A stretch of DNA of 64,000 bases from Corynebacterium mycetoides (GTDB lineage Bacteria; Actinomycetota; Actinomycetes; Mycobacteriales; Mycobacteriaceae): NCBI RefSeq assembly GCF_900103625.1, contig NZ_LT629700.1, positions 868,001-932,000 on the forward strand, written 5' to 3'. Numbering within the stretch: position 1 is the stretch's first letter; each line of letters starts with the position of its first letter. The notes below the pieces were generated by a model. It saw nothing but the letters and a program-made list of their open reading frames with translations. It was not told where the DNA came from and did no database searches. Of the stretch, positions 28,158-36,206 are shown in pieces. Both the position numbers and the translations under genes were made by a program.

Positions 28158-29149
28158 ACAACGACACGATCGCCCGGCTCGGCTCCACGTACTTCGCGTG
28201 GGTAAACGCCCACCCAGAGGCGGCGACGGCGTTCCAGCAGGCGTTGGTCGAGCTGCTTGGCGACGCCGGCGTGAACTACGACCGCGTCGACGTCCGCATC
28301 AAATCGTGGCCGTCGCTCAAAGCGAAGGCCCGCAAGCAGCGCGACGGCGCGCCGGTCTACCCCGACCCGTGGAACGACATCCGCGACATCATCGGGGCGC
28401 GGATCACCGTGCTGCACTCCACCGAGATCCCTGCGGTGCTGAAGCTTGTGGCGGACGAGTTCGAGGTGCTGCGCAGCGTCGATAAGGCGCAGGAGACGCG
28501 CGTGGCCGGCGGGTTCGGGTACGGCTCCCACCACGTCGTCCTGCGCGTGACCGAGAAGTCCGAGAACCTGGAGTCCTACGCCGGCACCCAGTTCGAGGTG
28601 CAAATCCGCACGGTGCTGCAGCACGCGTGGGCGGAGTTCGAGCACGACATCCGCTACAAGCGCTCGGGCGAGGCAACGGACCCGCAGATCGACCGGGCGT
28701 TCACGCTGGCCGCCGGGCTCATCGAGCTGGCGGACCAGCAGTTCGACAAGATCGCGAGCATCAACAACCCCCACCACACGGTGGACACCGGGGTGGACGC
28801 GGAGCTCGCCCCCGAGACCCTGCCCGGGGTGCTCACGGTCCTTCTGGGCAACCGCTTCCCCCTGTCGCGCCCGAGCGATTACCGCTTCCTCATGGAGCTG
28901 TTGCGCGCCCACGGCATTGAGACGCTGTCGCGTCTGACGGAGGTGGTCGACGCCGCCGACGTGGAGGCCGTGGAAAACGTGATGGATTACGCGTTCGTGC
29001 CCGGCCAGGTCCGCATCATCGACGACATCCTGCTCAACCGCTTCGGCGCCGCGCACATCGAGCGCACCGCCGAGGCGGGCAACCGGCCGAAGATGCGGCG
29101 CTCGCGGCTGGGGACACGCCTTGCTGCGCTGCGGGAGGGACGCGGCTAG
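28154..29149 (+). CDS. RelA/SpoT-domain small alarmone synthetase
   Basis: 331 residues. A synthetase-only RelA/SpoT domain (~20-200) with no HD hydrolase and no TGS/ACT domains. Motifs: VRIKSWPSLKAKARKQRDG, DIIGARITVLHS, the substrate loop GGFGYGSHHVVLRV, and FEVQIRTVLQHAWAEFEHDI, which carries the conserved catalytic Glu. The residues expected for pyrophosphate transfer from ATP to GDP/GTP are there, so it is probably active. It resembles the RelS protein of Corynebacterium glutamicum in type and in following treY. An extra ~110-residue C-terminal part of unknown role follows. The GTG start overlaps the treY stop (GTGA), so expression is coupled to trehalose synthesis. Confidence 0.87.
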   Translation: MNNDTIARLGSTYFAWVNAHPEAATAFQQALVELLGDAGVNYDRVDVRIKSWPSLKAKARKQRDGAPVYPDPWNDIRDIIGARITVLHSTEIPAVLKLVADEFEVLRSVDKAQETRVAGGFGYGSHHVVLRVTEKSENLESYAGTQFEVQIRTVLQHAWAEFEHDIRYKRSGEATDPQIDRAFTLAAGLIELADQQFDKIASINNPHHTVDTGVDAELAPETLPGVLTVLLGNRFPLSRPSDYRFLMELLRAHGIETLSRLTEVVDAADVEAVENVMDYAFVPGQVRIIDDILLNRFGAAHIERTAEAGNRPKMRRSRLGTRLAALREGRG

Positions 29150-29151
29150 AA

Positions 29152-29197
29152 CGTCACAGTCCGCGCAGCCGTCACAGTCGTTACAGCCCGCGCAGCC
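29152..29197. repeat. 19-bp duplication across the S4-gene stop
   Basis: CGTCACAGTCCGCGCAGCC (29152-29170) and CGTTACAGCCCGCGCAGCC (29179-29197) differ at two bases, with a partial third copy GTCACAGT between them. The second copy carries the stop codon of the minus-strand S4 gene, so the gene end has been duplicated into the gap. Confidence 0.85.
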
Positions 29198-29558
29198 GGT
29201 CGATGGCGCGGCGGTCCTTCTTCGTGGGCCGGCCGGCGCCGCGGTCGCGCACCGGCAGCGAGGCGAAGATGTCGCGCGGGGGCGGCGGCGGGGATTTGTC
29301 CACGTACATCGTGCTCGCCACCGGGGCGCCGACGCGTTTGCGCACGGTGCCGGTGACTTCGAACTCGAGGTAGCGGTGGTCTTTCCACACCCGCACGTGG
29401 TCGCCCGGAACCACCTGGGCGGCGGGCTTCGCCGGCGCTTCGTTGAGCTTGACGTGCCCGGCGCGGACGGCGTCGGCGGATTGGGAGCGGGTCTTGAAAA
29501 TGCGCACCGCCCACAGCCACACGTCGAGGCGGACGGGCGCGGAATCGGGGGCTGTCAT
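29181..29558 (-). CDS. S4-domain RNA-binding protein (Hsp15-like)
   Basis: 125 residues. The N-terminal ~60 residues are an S4 RNA-binding domain (RLDVWLWAVRIFKTRSQSAD, then VKLN and VVPGDHVRV). The size and RLDxWLW start match the HslR/Hsp15 group, which binds free 50S subunits with stalled peptidyl-tRNA. The C-terminal tail is basic and proline-rich, ending GRPTKKDRRAIDRLRGL. Convergent with the alarmone synthetase gene; the gap holds a duplication of its own 3' end. Confidence 0.88.
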   Translation of the reverse strand: MTAPDSAPVRLDVWLWAVRIFKTRSQSADAVRAGHVKLNEAPAKPAAQVVPGDHVRVWKDHRYLEFEVTGTVRKRVGAPVASTMYVDKSPPPPPRDIFASLPVRDRGAGRPTKKDRRAIDRLRGL

Positions 29559-29565
29559 AAAGGGT

Positions 29566-29808
29566 CTAGTAATTGTCCCGGTGGTTGACGATCTTTTGGA
29601 CCTTGTTGTAGTTCACGTACCCGCCGATGACGCCGACGATCAGGCCGAGGATCAAGATGGTGAAGGAAAACGGGCTGCCCAGCAGGAACCCGAGAGCCAC
29701 GCCCCCGACGGCGCCGCCGCCGGCCCACGCAACGGCGTTGCGGGAGTAGGTGCGCACCGCCTGCTTGCGCGCTTCGATCGGGTTGTTCGGGCGAGGCTGC
29801 AATGTCAT
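29566..29808 (-). CDS. Small membrane protein with glycine-zipper spans
   Basis: 80 residues: a basic polar N-terminus (~25), then two closely spaced hydrophobic spans at about 26-44 and 48-66, each with GxxxG-type patterns, and a basic end. Eight bases upstream of the S4 gene and co-directional with it. Not recognised as a named family; small proteins of this layout are common in actinobacteria. Confidence 0.68.
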   Translation of the reverse strand: MTLQPRPNNPIEARKQAVRTYSRNAVAWAGGGAVGGVALGFLLGSPFSFTILILGLIVGVIGGYVNYNKVQKIVNHRDNY

Positions 29809-29818
29809 GGTGCCAAGC

Positions 29819-30514
29819 TTAGCGGTCCCCGTCCACCTCTACATCCACCTCTACATCCACCTCCACACCCACCTCCACCCAGTCGTGCCCGGCGCTTCTC
29901 GCCTGGGCTGCGCCGTGGGTGGCTGCGGCTACAACGGCGTCTACGCGCGCGGCCTCGCCGGGGTCGAACGCGAGGGTGTAGCGCGCCGCCGCCGCGTAGT
30001 CGATGGCGACGACGTCGATGCCGGCGCGGCGCAGCTCGGACTCGACGCGCCCGGCCTCGGCATGCGGGAGGGACACCGTGGACAGCTCCCGGACGCGGCG
30101 GCGCACCCGGGGCACCAGCTCGGTGGCCCCCGCCGCCGCGTTCGAGTACGCGTGGACGAGCCCGCCCGCGCCGAGCTTGATGCCGCCGAAGTAGCGCGTC
30201 ACCACTGCCGCCACATCCCGCATGCCGGAGCCGCGCAGCACGTCGAGCATGGGGGTGCCCGCGGTGCCGGAGGGTTCCCCGTCGTCGGAGGAGCGCTCGA
30301 TCGGGTGCGTGGCGCCGCCGTCGACGATAAACGCGCTGCAGTGGTGTCGGGCGTCGGGGAACGCGGCGCGGGCGGCGTCGACAAGCTCGCGCGCCTGCGC
30401 CTCGTCCTCCGCGCGGGCGACCCAGGCGATGAACCTGGAGCGCTTGATCTCCAGCTCGTAGGTCACCGGCGGGCCGGCGGCGGGCCGATCATACGGAGGC
30501 GGAATGTTTGGCAT
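29819..30514 (-). CDS. YigZ/IMPACT-family protein
   Basis: 231 residues. The IMPACT N-domain motif RYFGGIKLGAGGLVHAYSNA is intact, preceded by KRSRFIAWVARAEDEAQA and HHCSAFIVDGG. The family binds ribosomes or translation factors in eukaryotes; the bacterial role is uncertain. The C-terminus ends in a Val-Asp-Val-Glu repeat made by four 12-bp units (29832-29879). ATG at 30514 chosen since homology and length fit. It is divergent from treZ with a gap of only 31 bases. Confidence 0.87.
   Translation of the reverse strand: MPNIPPPYDRPAAGPPVTYELEIKRSRFIAWVARAEDEAQARELVDAARAAFPDARHHCSAFIVDGGATHPIERSSDDGEPSGTAGTPMLDVLRGSGMRDVAAVVTRYFGGIKLGAGGLVHAYSNAAAGATELVPRVRRRVRELSTVSLPHAEAGRVESELRRAGIDVVAIDYAAAARYTLAFDPGEAARVDAVVAAATHGAAQARSAGHDWVEVGVEVDVEVDVEVDGDR
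29832..29879 (-). repeat. Four 12-bp tandem units at the yigZ-like gene 3' end
   Basis: TCCACCTCTACA at 29832-29843 and 29844-29855, then changed copies at 29856-29867 and 29868-29879. They encode an acidic VE(V/G/D) tail and preserve frame, ending just before the stop codon. Confidence 0.9.
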
Positions 30515-30545
30515 GGTGGCCCCCGATGTTACTACTGTTGTCACC
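30515..30545. promoter_or_regulatory. Compact divergent promoter region
   Basis: In 31 bases two -10-like boxes face apart: TACTGT (30533-30538, plus strand), ending seven bases before the treZ ATG, and TAACAT (30531-30526, minus strand), about 11 bases before the other ATG. Neither start has a ribosome site, so leaderless or nearly leaderless mRNAs are expected, and the two polymerase sites would overlap. Confidence 0.45.
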
Positions 30546-32282
30546 ATGTCTTTACCCGAACAATTCGAGGTCTGGGCACCGTTTGCGCACGACGTCCGAT
30601 TGCTAGTCGACGACGCCGAGCACCCCATGTCCCCCGACCCGACCCGCAGCGGCTGGTGGGTCCTCGCACCCGAGATCGCCGCCCCGCGCGATGGCCAGCG
30701 CTACGCCTACCGGCTTTTCGACGGCACCGACTGGACCAAGGCGCTGCCCGACCCCCGCACACGCCGCCAACCAGACGGGGTGCACGGCGCCTCCGCCATC
30801 GTGGACTCCGACTTTCCCTGGACGGACGACGCGTGGCGGGGACGGCACCTGCGCGGCCAGGTGATCTACGAGCTGCACGTGGGCACGTTCACCGCCGAGG
30901 GCACCTTCGAGGCGGCCGCCGGCAAGCTGGATTACCTGCTTGACCTCGGGATCAACTCCATCGAGCTCATGCCCGTCCAGCCGTTCGGCGGCGAGCGCAA
31001 CTGGGGGTACGACGGCGTGGACTGGTTCGCGGTCCAGGAATCCTACGGCGGCCCGCGCGGGCTGAAAAAGCTTGTCGACGCCGCGCACAACCGGGGCATC
31101 GCCGTCATCCTCGACGTGGTGTACAACCACTTCGGGCCCGACGGCAACTACAACGGCATGTTCGGCCCGTACACGACGGCCGGCAGCACCGACTGGGGCG
31201 ACGTGGTCAACCTCTCCGGCCCCGCCTCGGACGAGGTGCGCGCCTACATCCTGGACGCGGTGCGGCAGTGGCTCGACGAGTTCCACCTCGACGGGCTGCG
31301 CCTCGACGCCGTGCACGCCTACGACGACCGCCGCGCCTACTCCATCATGGAGGAGATCCGCCGCGTGTCCGACTCCGTCGCCGGGCAGACCGGGATTCCG
31401 CGCACCATCATCGGGGAGACCGATCAAAACGACCCCCGCATTGTCAACGACGAGTCCGTCGGCGGCTACGGTCTCTCCGCTCAGTGGCTTGACGACGTCC
31501 ACCACTGCATCCACACCCTGGTCAGCGGCGAGCGGCACGCGTACTACGTCGACTTCGGCACCGTCGACATCCTCGCCGATACCCTGCGCCACGCCTACAG
31601 GTTCCGCAACACCTTCTCGGAGTTCCGGCGCCGCACCCACGGCCGCCCCCTCGACCTGTCCCAGATCGGCCCGTGGCGGATGATCACCTACACCACCACC
31701 CACGACCAGACGGGCAACCGGGCGGCCGGGGACCGGCCGTCGCAAAGCTTGACGGCGGCCCAGCAGCTGCTCAAGGCGGCCGTGGTGCTGTGCTCCCCGT
31801 TCACCCCGATGCTGTTCATGGGCGAGGAGTACGGGGCGCGCACCCCCTTCCCCTTCTTCTGCTCGCACACGGACGAGGAGCTCAACCGGCTCACCCGCGA
31901 GGGCCGCTTCACCGAGTTCGCCCGCCTCGGCTGGAACCCGGAGGACGTGGCGGACCCCGCCGACCCGGCGACGTTCTACTCGGCGAAGCTGTCGTGGGAG
32001 TTCGACCGGGACCAGGACGAAATCTTCGAGGCGTACCAGGCGCTCATCGGGTTGCGCGAGCAGTACGATTTCGCCCTCGACGACCTGCGCGAACTGGAGG
32101 TGGACAACTCGGACGCCTGGCTGACGATGGGCTACAAGGACGTGTTCCTCGCCGCCAACTTCACCGACGCGCCCGTCACGGTGCCCCACGGCGGCACGCT
32201 GGTGTACTCCTTCGGCGACCCGACCGTGACCGCCGAGGAGACGGTGCTCGAGCCGTGGGGGTTCGCGCTCGTCGAGCGCTAG
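30546..32282 (+). CDS. treZ: Malto-oligosyltrehalose trehalohydrolase
   Basis: Hydrolyses the alpha-1,4 bond next to the trehalosyl unit made by TreY, releasing trehalose. 578 residues: N-terminal E-set/CBM48 domain (FEVWAPFAHDVRLLVD), then a GH13 barrel with HVGTFTAEGTF, VILDVVYNHFGPDGNY, DGLRLDAVHAYDD (nucleophile Asp), IIGETDQNDPR (acid Glu) and TTHDQTGNRAAGDR. ATG at 30546 chosen from the family N-terminus and the -10 box placed seven bases upstream. TreY lies 2.4 kb upstream, with three minus-strand genes between. Confidence 0.96.
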   Translation: MSLPEQFEVWAPFAHDVRLLVDDAEHPMSPDPTRSGWWVLAPEIAAPRDGQRYAYRLFDGTDWTKALPDPRTRRQPDGVHGASAIVDSDFPWTDDAWRGRHLRGQVIYELHVGTFTAEGTFEAAAGKLDYLLDLGINSIELMPVQPFGGERNWGYDGVDWFAVQESYGGPRGLKKLVDAAHNRGIAVILDVVYNHFGPDGNYNGMFGPYTTAGSTDWGDVVNLSGPASDEVRAYILDAVRQWLDEFHLDGLRLDAVHAYDDRRAYSIMEEIRRVSDSVAGQTGIPRTIIGETDQNDPRIVNDESVGGYGLSAQWLDDVHHCIHTLVSGERHAYYVDFGTVDILADTLRHAYRFRNTFSEFRRRTHGRPLDLSQIGPWRMITYTTTHDQTGNRAAGDRPSQSLTAAQQLLKAAVVLCSPFTPMLFMGEEYGARTPFPFFCSHTDEELNRLTREGRFTEFARLGWNPEDVADPADPATFYSAKLSWEFDRDQDEIFEAYQALIGLREQYDFALDDLRELEVDNSDAWLTMGYKDVFLAANFTDAPVTVPHGGTLVYSFGDPTVTAEETVLEPWGFALVER

Positions 32283-32316
32283 CCGGTGCCGGGCTAGCCG
32301 GCGTGGGCTAGCCGGC
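32279..32316. repeat. CTAGCCGG repeat joining treZ and ilvA stops
   Basis: CTAGCCGG starts at 32279, 32294 and 32308 (spacings 15 and 14). The first copy includes the treZ stop TAG and the third supplies the ilvA stop on the other strand, so the 25-base gap between convergent genes is built from copies of one stop-bearing unit. Confidence 0.85.
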
Positions 32317-33615
32317 GACGATGAAGTCGTACTCCTGCGTGCCCGGCATGAGCCGGCGGCAGTCGATCGGCGAGGCCTCCATCCGCTCCATCAACGGCTC
32401 GAGGTCCCGCGCGCGGGTCAGCTCCACGCCGACGAGCGCTGTGCCGGTCTCGCGGTTGTTCTTCTTCAAGTACTCGAACAACACGATGTCGTCCTCGGGA
32501 CCCAGGATGTCGGTGAGGAAGGAGCGCAGCTGGCCCGGCTCCTGCGGGAAATTGACCAGGAAGTAGTGCTTGAGACCGCGGTGGACCAGGGAGCGCTCCA
32601 TGATCTCGGCGTAGCGCAACACGTCGTTGTTGCCGCCCGAGATGATGCACACCACCGTGCTGCCCGGCTCCAGCGTCACGCCGCTCAGGCCAGCAACGGA
32701 TAACGCTCCCGCGGGCTCGGCGATGATGCCCTCGTTCTGGTAGAGCCCCAGCATCTCGGTGCACACCGCGCCCTCGTCCGCGGTGACAAGGTGGATGCGG
32801 CTCAGGTTCGCGTCAATGATCTCGTACGGGTAGGCGCCGACGCGCTTGACCGCCGCGCCGTCCACAAAGGGGTCCACCTCGTCGAGCGTGACCGGCCCGC
32901 CGTTGTCAATCGCCGCGTGCAGCGACGCCGCCCCCTTCGGCTCCACGGCGACGATCGACGTCAGCGGCGCCATGTCCGCCAGGTAGGATGTCACGCCCGC
33001 GAGTAGCCCGCCGCCGCCGACGGGAACGATGACGCTGCCCAGCTCGCGCCCGAGCACCGTCAGCTGGCTCACGATCTCGGCGGCGACGGTGCCCTGACCG
33101 GTGACGGTGGCGCGGGCGTCGAAAGGCTCGACGACGGTGGCGCCGCGCTCGGCGGCGTCCGCGCGCGCGGCCTCGGCGGCCTCGTCGAAGTTGTTGCCCA
33201 CCACCACCAGCTCGATTGCGTCGCCGCCGTGGACGAGAATGCGGTCGCGCTTCTGCTTCGGCGTGGGCTTGGGCACGAAGATCTTGCCGCGGATGCCCAT
33301 CACCCGGCAGGCGTAGGCAACGCCCTGGGCATGGTTGCCGGCGGAAGCCGCCACGACGCCCGCGGCCTTCTCCTCGTCGCTGAGGCTGGCGATGTTGTAG
33401 TAGGCCCCGCGGATCTTGTAGGAGCGAACGTCTTGCAGGTCCTCGCGCTTGAGGTACACCTCCACCCCGTAGCGCTCGGACAGGCGCGGGCAGTACTGCA
33501 GCGGGGTCGGCTCAATGACAGACGAAATTCGCGCCTGCGCCGCCTGGATGTCGGCCGCGTGCACGGGCTGGAAGTTCGATGCTGCATTAGAGGCTGCGTT
33601 CGAGGCTGCGTTCAT
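32308..33615 (-). CDS. ilvA: Threonine dehydratase, biosynthetic
   Basis: PLP-dependent threonine deamination to 2-oxobutyrate, entry step to isoleucine. 435 residues: catalytic domain (~20-330) with PLP lysine in VRSYKIRGAYYN, SAGNHAQGVAYA, the phosphate-binding PVGGGGLLAG and IISGGNNDV, then one C-terminal ACT-like regulatory domain (~345-435) with HYFLVNFPQEPGQL. One ACT-like domain matches the short corynebacterial form, not the two-domain E. coli form. The N-terminus carries an (AASN)3 repeat. A -10-like TACACT ends eight bases before the ATG with no ribosome site. Confidence 0.95.
   Translation of the reverse strand: MNAASNAASNAASNFQPVHAADIQAAQARISSVIEPTPLQYCPRLSERYGVEVYLKREDLQDVRSYKIRGAYYNIASLSDEEKAAGVVAASAGNHAQGVAYACRVMGIRGKIFVPKPTPKQKRDRILVHGGDAIELVVVGNNFDEAAEAARADAAERGATVVEPFDARATVTGQGTVAAEIVSQLTVLGRELGSVIVPVGGGGLLAGVTSYLADMAPLTSIVAVEPKGAASLHAAIDNGGPVTLDEVDPFVDGAAVKRVGAYPYEIIDANLSRIHLVTADEGAVCTEMLGLYQNEGIIAEPAGALSVAGLSGVTLEPGSTVVCIISGGNNDVLRYAEIMERSLVHRGLKHYFLVNFPQEPGQLRSFLTDILGPEDDIVLFEYLKKNNRETGTALVGVELTRARDLEPLMERMEASPIDCRRLMPGTQEYDFIVAG
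33577..33612 (-). repeat. Three 12-bp units directly after the ilvA start codon
   Basis: Units CGATGCTGCATT (33577-33588), AGAGGCTGCGTT (33589-33600) and CGAGGCTGCGTT (33601-33612) abut the ATG (33615-33613) and encode AASN-like repeats. The frame is kept, so copy number could vary without breaking the enzyme. Confidence 0.9.
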
Positions 33616-33623
33616 GGACAGCT

Positions 33624-33629
33624 AGTGTA
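33624..33629 (-). promoter_or_regulatory. Candidate -10 box for ilvA, leaderless start
   Basis: TACACT on the minus strand ends eight bases before the ilvA ATG; the bases between (AGCTGTCC) hold no ribosome site. Confidence 0.45.
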
Positions 33630-33794
33630 TCGCTCCCGCTTCTCCGGCCCCGAGTACGCACCCCGCCCGGAGGTTGTTTACGTGTCATTTGCCAGACCGT
33701 CACCTGGCCCTGTTCCCGAATCCATCTCGGTGACACTTCACACAGCTAATAATTGACTGCCAATTACTTCCGCATTTCTTGAAAGGTGTCTTTC

Positions 33795-35639
33795 GTGAGC
33801 ATCTCCCGCACCGCATCCGTCGGTCTCGCGGCCGCGACCGCACTGGCCGCCGCCGTCACTCTCGCCAGCCCCGCCCAGGCTGAGGTCGTGGACAACCCGG
33901 TGTACGACAGGGCCGCCGCGGCGACAGTGGACATCGCGGCGATCGGCTCCTACGACACGGATATCTTCGATAAGTCCGCGGCCGAGATCGTCGCGTACCA
34001 CGCCGCCTCCAAGCGTGTGCTCATCGTCAACGCCCAGGCCGGCATGATCGACGTGCTCGACGTCTCCGATCCCACCGCACCGACCCACATCGGCACCGTG
34101 TCCGGCGGCGAGGGCACCACCATCAACTCCGTGGCGGTGCGGCCTGACGGCCTCGCCGTGGCCACCGTCGAGCCGGATGCCGACAAGACCCTCCCGGGCG
34201 AGCTCATCTTCTTCGACGCCGCCTCCGACACCTTCGATGTTCTCGGCCGCGTCACCGTCGGTTCCCTGCCCGACATGGTCACCATCACCGCCGACGGCGC
34301 GCACGCCCTGGTGGCCAACGAAGGCGAGCCGGCCTCCGACTACTCGGTGGATCCGGAGGGGTCCGTCTCCGTTGTCGCGCTGCGCAGCGGACTCGAGGCC
34401 TCCGCCCAGGCCGACGTCCGCACCGCGGACTTCACCGCGTTCAACGCGGAAGGTGCGCTGCCTGAGGGGGTCCACATCTTCGGCCAGGTCGGGGCGTCCA
34501 CCACCGTCGCCCAGAACCTCGAGCCCGAGTACATCACGGTCTCCGGCGGCACGGCGTACGTCTCGCTGCAGGAAAACAACGCCATCGCGGTCGTGGACGT
34601 CGCCACCGCGACCGTCGAACGCATCCTCCCGCTCGGCTACCAGGACCGCACGTCCGTCGCCTTCGACGCCTCCGACCGCGACGGCGGCATCAACCTCCGC
34701 ACCTGGCCCATCAAGGGCATTCTCCAGCCGGACGCCGTGGCCTCCTACACCGCGGGCGGGCAGACCTACATCGTCACCGCCAACGAGGGCGACTCCCGCG
34801 ATTGGGACGCGTACTCCGAGGAGGAGAGCCTCAAGAACTTCGGCGAGGACACCGCCCCGCTGTGCGAGGGCTTCGGCGGGCTCAACCCCGACGAGCTGAC
34901 CTTCTTGCGCTCCGACGGCGGCGCCGGTCGCCTGAAGCTGACCACGGCCTTCGGCCTCAACGCAGAGGGGACCTGCTACGACGACCTCTACGCCTTCGGC
35001 GGCCGCAGCTTCTCTGTCTTCTCCGCGGACGGCACCCGCGTGTTCGACTCGGCCGATGACTTCGAGCGCATCACCGCGCGCGTGCTTCCCGAGTACTTCA
35101 ACTCCAACAACAACAAAGCCGAGTTCGACTCCCGGTCCGACGACAAGGGCCCCGAGCCCGAGGGCGTGGCCCTGGGCACGATCAACGGCCGCACCTACGC
35201 CTTCATCGGCCTCGAGCGCATCGGCGGCGTGATGGTCTACGACGTCACCGACCCGGCCAACGCGACCTACCAGGCCTACATCAACAACCGCGACTTCTCG
35301 AGCAATACCGGCGACCTCGGCCCCGAGGGCCTGACCTTCATTCCGGCCAGCGACTCCCCCACAGGCGAAAACCTCCTCGTCGTGGGCAACGAGGTCTCCG
35401 GTTCCACCACGATCTACCAGGTTGATTCCCTCATCGCCCCGCCCGTGACCGACCCGGTCTCCAGCGCGGAGGGCTCGTCGAGCTCCGATGGTTCTTCGGA
35501 GGGTGTCACCGGCTTCATCCTCGGCGCACTCGTGGCTCTCCTCGGCGCGTTCGCCGCCGTCGCCGGCGCCGTCAACATGGGCATCATCCCCAACCCGCTC
35601 CCCTCGCTGGCGGCATACCTGCCGCAGCTGCCGTTCTAA
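33795..35639 (+). CDS. Secreted, membrane-anchored choice-of-anchor I family protein
   Basis: 614 residues. Sec signal peptide (residues 1-~32, ending SPAQAEV), then a large beta-propeller-like body with repeated strands such as MIDVLDVSDPTAPTHIGTV and MVYDVTDPANATYQAYI, and the GPEPEGVALG and GDLGPEGLTFIP motifs of the choice-of-anchor I domain. A Ser-rich stalk (~555-575) leads to a hydrophobic C-terminal span (~575-600) and a PNPLPSLAAYLPQLPF end without basic residues. The family is exported, varied in anchor and of uncertain enzymatic role. GTG at 33795 chosen because GAAAGG lies eight bases upstream; an in-frame GTG at 33786 overlaps that site. Confidence 0.82.
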   Translation: MSISRTASVGLAAATALAAAVTLASPAQAEVVDNPVYDRAAAATVDIAAIGSYDTDIFDKSAAEIVAYHAASKRVLIVNAQAGMIDVLDVSDPTAPTHIGTVSGGEGTTINSVAVRPDGLAVATVEPDADKTLPGELIFFDAASDTFDVLGRVTVGSLPDMVTITADGAHALVANEGEPASDYSVDPEGSVSVVALRSGLEASAQADVRTADFTAFNAEGALPEGVHIFGQVGASTTVAQNLEPEYITVSGGTAYVSLQENNAIAVVDVATATVERILPLGYQDRTSVAFDASDRDGGINLRTWPIKGILQPDAVASYTAGGQTYIVTANEGDSRDWDAYSEEESLKNFGEDTAPLCEGFGGLNPDELTFLRSDGGAGRLKLTTAFGLNAEGTCYDDLYAFGGRSFSVFSADGTRVFDSADDFERITARVLPEYFNSNNNKAEFDSRSDDKGPEPEGVALGTINGRTYAFIGLERIGGVMVYDVTDPANATYQAYINNRDFSSNTGDLGPEGLTFIPASDSPTGENLLVVGNEVSGSTTIYQVDSLIAPPVTDPVSSAEGSSSSDGSSEGVTGFILGALVALLGAFAAVAGAVNMGIIPNPLPSLAAYLPQLPF

Positions 35640-35713
35640 AACTACCGCCGGCGGAGATTGCGCGGTACATCACTCGCAAGCATCCCCGCCTTTTCAACTT
35701 CGAAGGATTAACC

Positions 35714-36115
35714 GTGATTCGTCGCTTCACCACCGCTCCCATCGCAACGGCCCTCGCAGCCAGCCTCGTCACCGCTCCGGCATCCGCCGAGGACACCACC
35801 GGAGATGACTCCACCAGCACCACCAGCAGCACCAGCACTGCTGCAACCACCACGGAAACTGCTACGGAAACGGCCACGACCACCCCGGCGGCGCCGGTCA
35901 CCACGACCACCACGACCACCACGCCGGCGCCGGCACCGGACAGCAGCTCCGCCGGCCTGGTTGAGGCTAGCTCCCTGTCCGAGCGGGGCCAGACGTTCTT
36001 CGCGGTGCTCAAGTTCATCATCGTCGTCACCACCGCCCTGGCCCAGGCGGCAGCCATCATCATCCCGGCTTCCCCCGCGCTCCAGGCCATGATCCGCGAC
36101 TTCCTGGGACGCTAA
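35714..36115 (+). CDS. Threonine-rich secreted protein with hydrophobic C-terminus
   Basis: 133 residues. Signal peptide to about residue 25 (cleavage after ASA), then a ~50-residue Thr/Ser/Pro/Glu stalk including eight consecutive threonines, then a hydrophobic segment (~98-120; FFAVLKFIIVVTTALAQAAA) and a short amphipathic end. No LPXTG motif. AAGGA ribosome site before the GTG. It follows the choice-of-anchor I gene by 74 bases and shares its plan of signal peptide, flexible stalk and hydrophobic end, so the two may be surface partners. Stalk threonines are likely O-mannosylation sites. No family recognised. Confidence 0.75.
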   Translation: MIRRFTTAPIATALAASLVTAPASAEDTTGDDSTSTTSSTSTAATTTETATETATTTPAAPVTTTTTTTTPAPAPDSSSAGLVEASSLSERGQTFFAVLKFIIVVTTALAQAAAIIIPASPALQAMIRDFLGR

Positions 36116-36152
36116 ACCCGGGCCGCCAACGCCGGACACCGGCCACGCACCA

Positions 36153-36193
36153 CATGTGAGCCCCGCAAGGGTTTCCCTTGCGGGGCTCACATG
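36153..36193. terminator. Perfect 19-bp hairpin, bidirectional terminator
   Basis: CATGTGAGCCCCGCAAGGG (36153-36171) and its exact reverse complement (36175-36193) flank a TTT loop. It lies between the convergent threonine-rich gene and dnaE, so it can end both transcripts, though a clear T-run is missing on either side. Confidence 0.8.
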
Positions 36194-36206
36194 CGTCGAC
36201 AAGCAG

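Noticed and set aside
29832..29879. CRISPR or protein-domain repeat
   Set aside because: Simple 12-bp in-frame slippage repeat coding for an acidic tail, no spacers.
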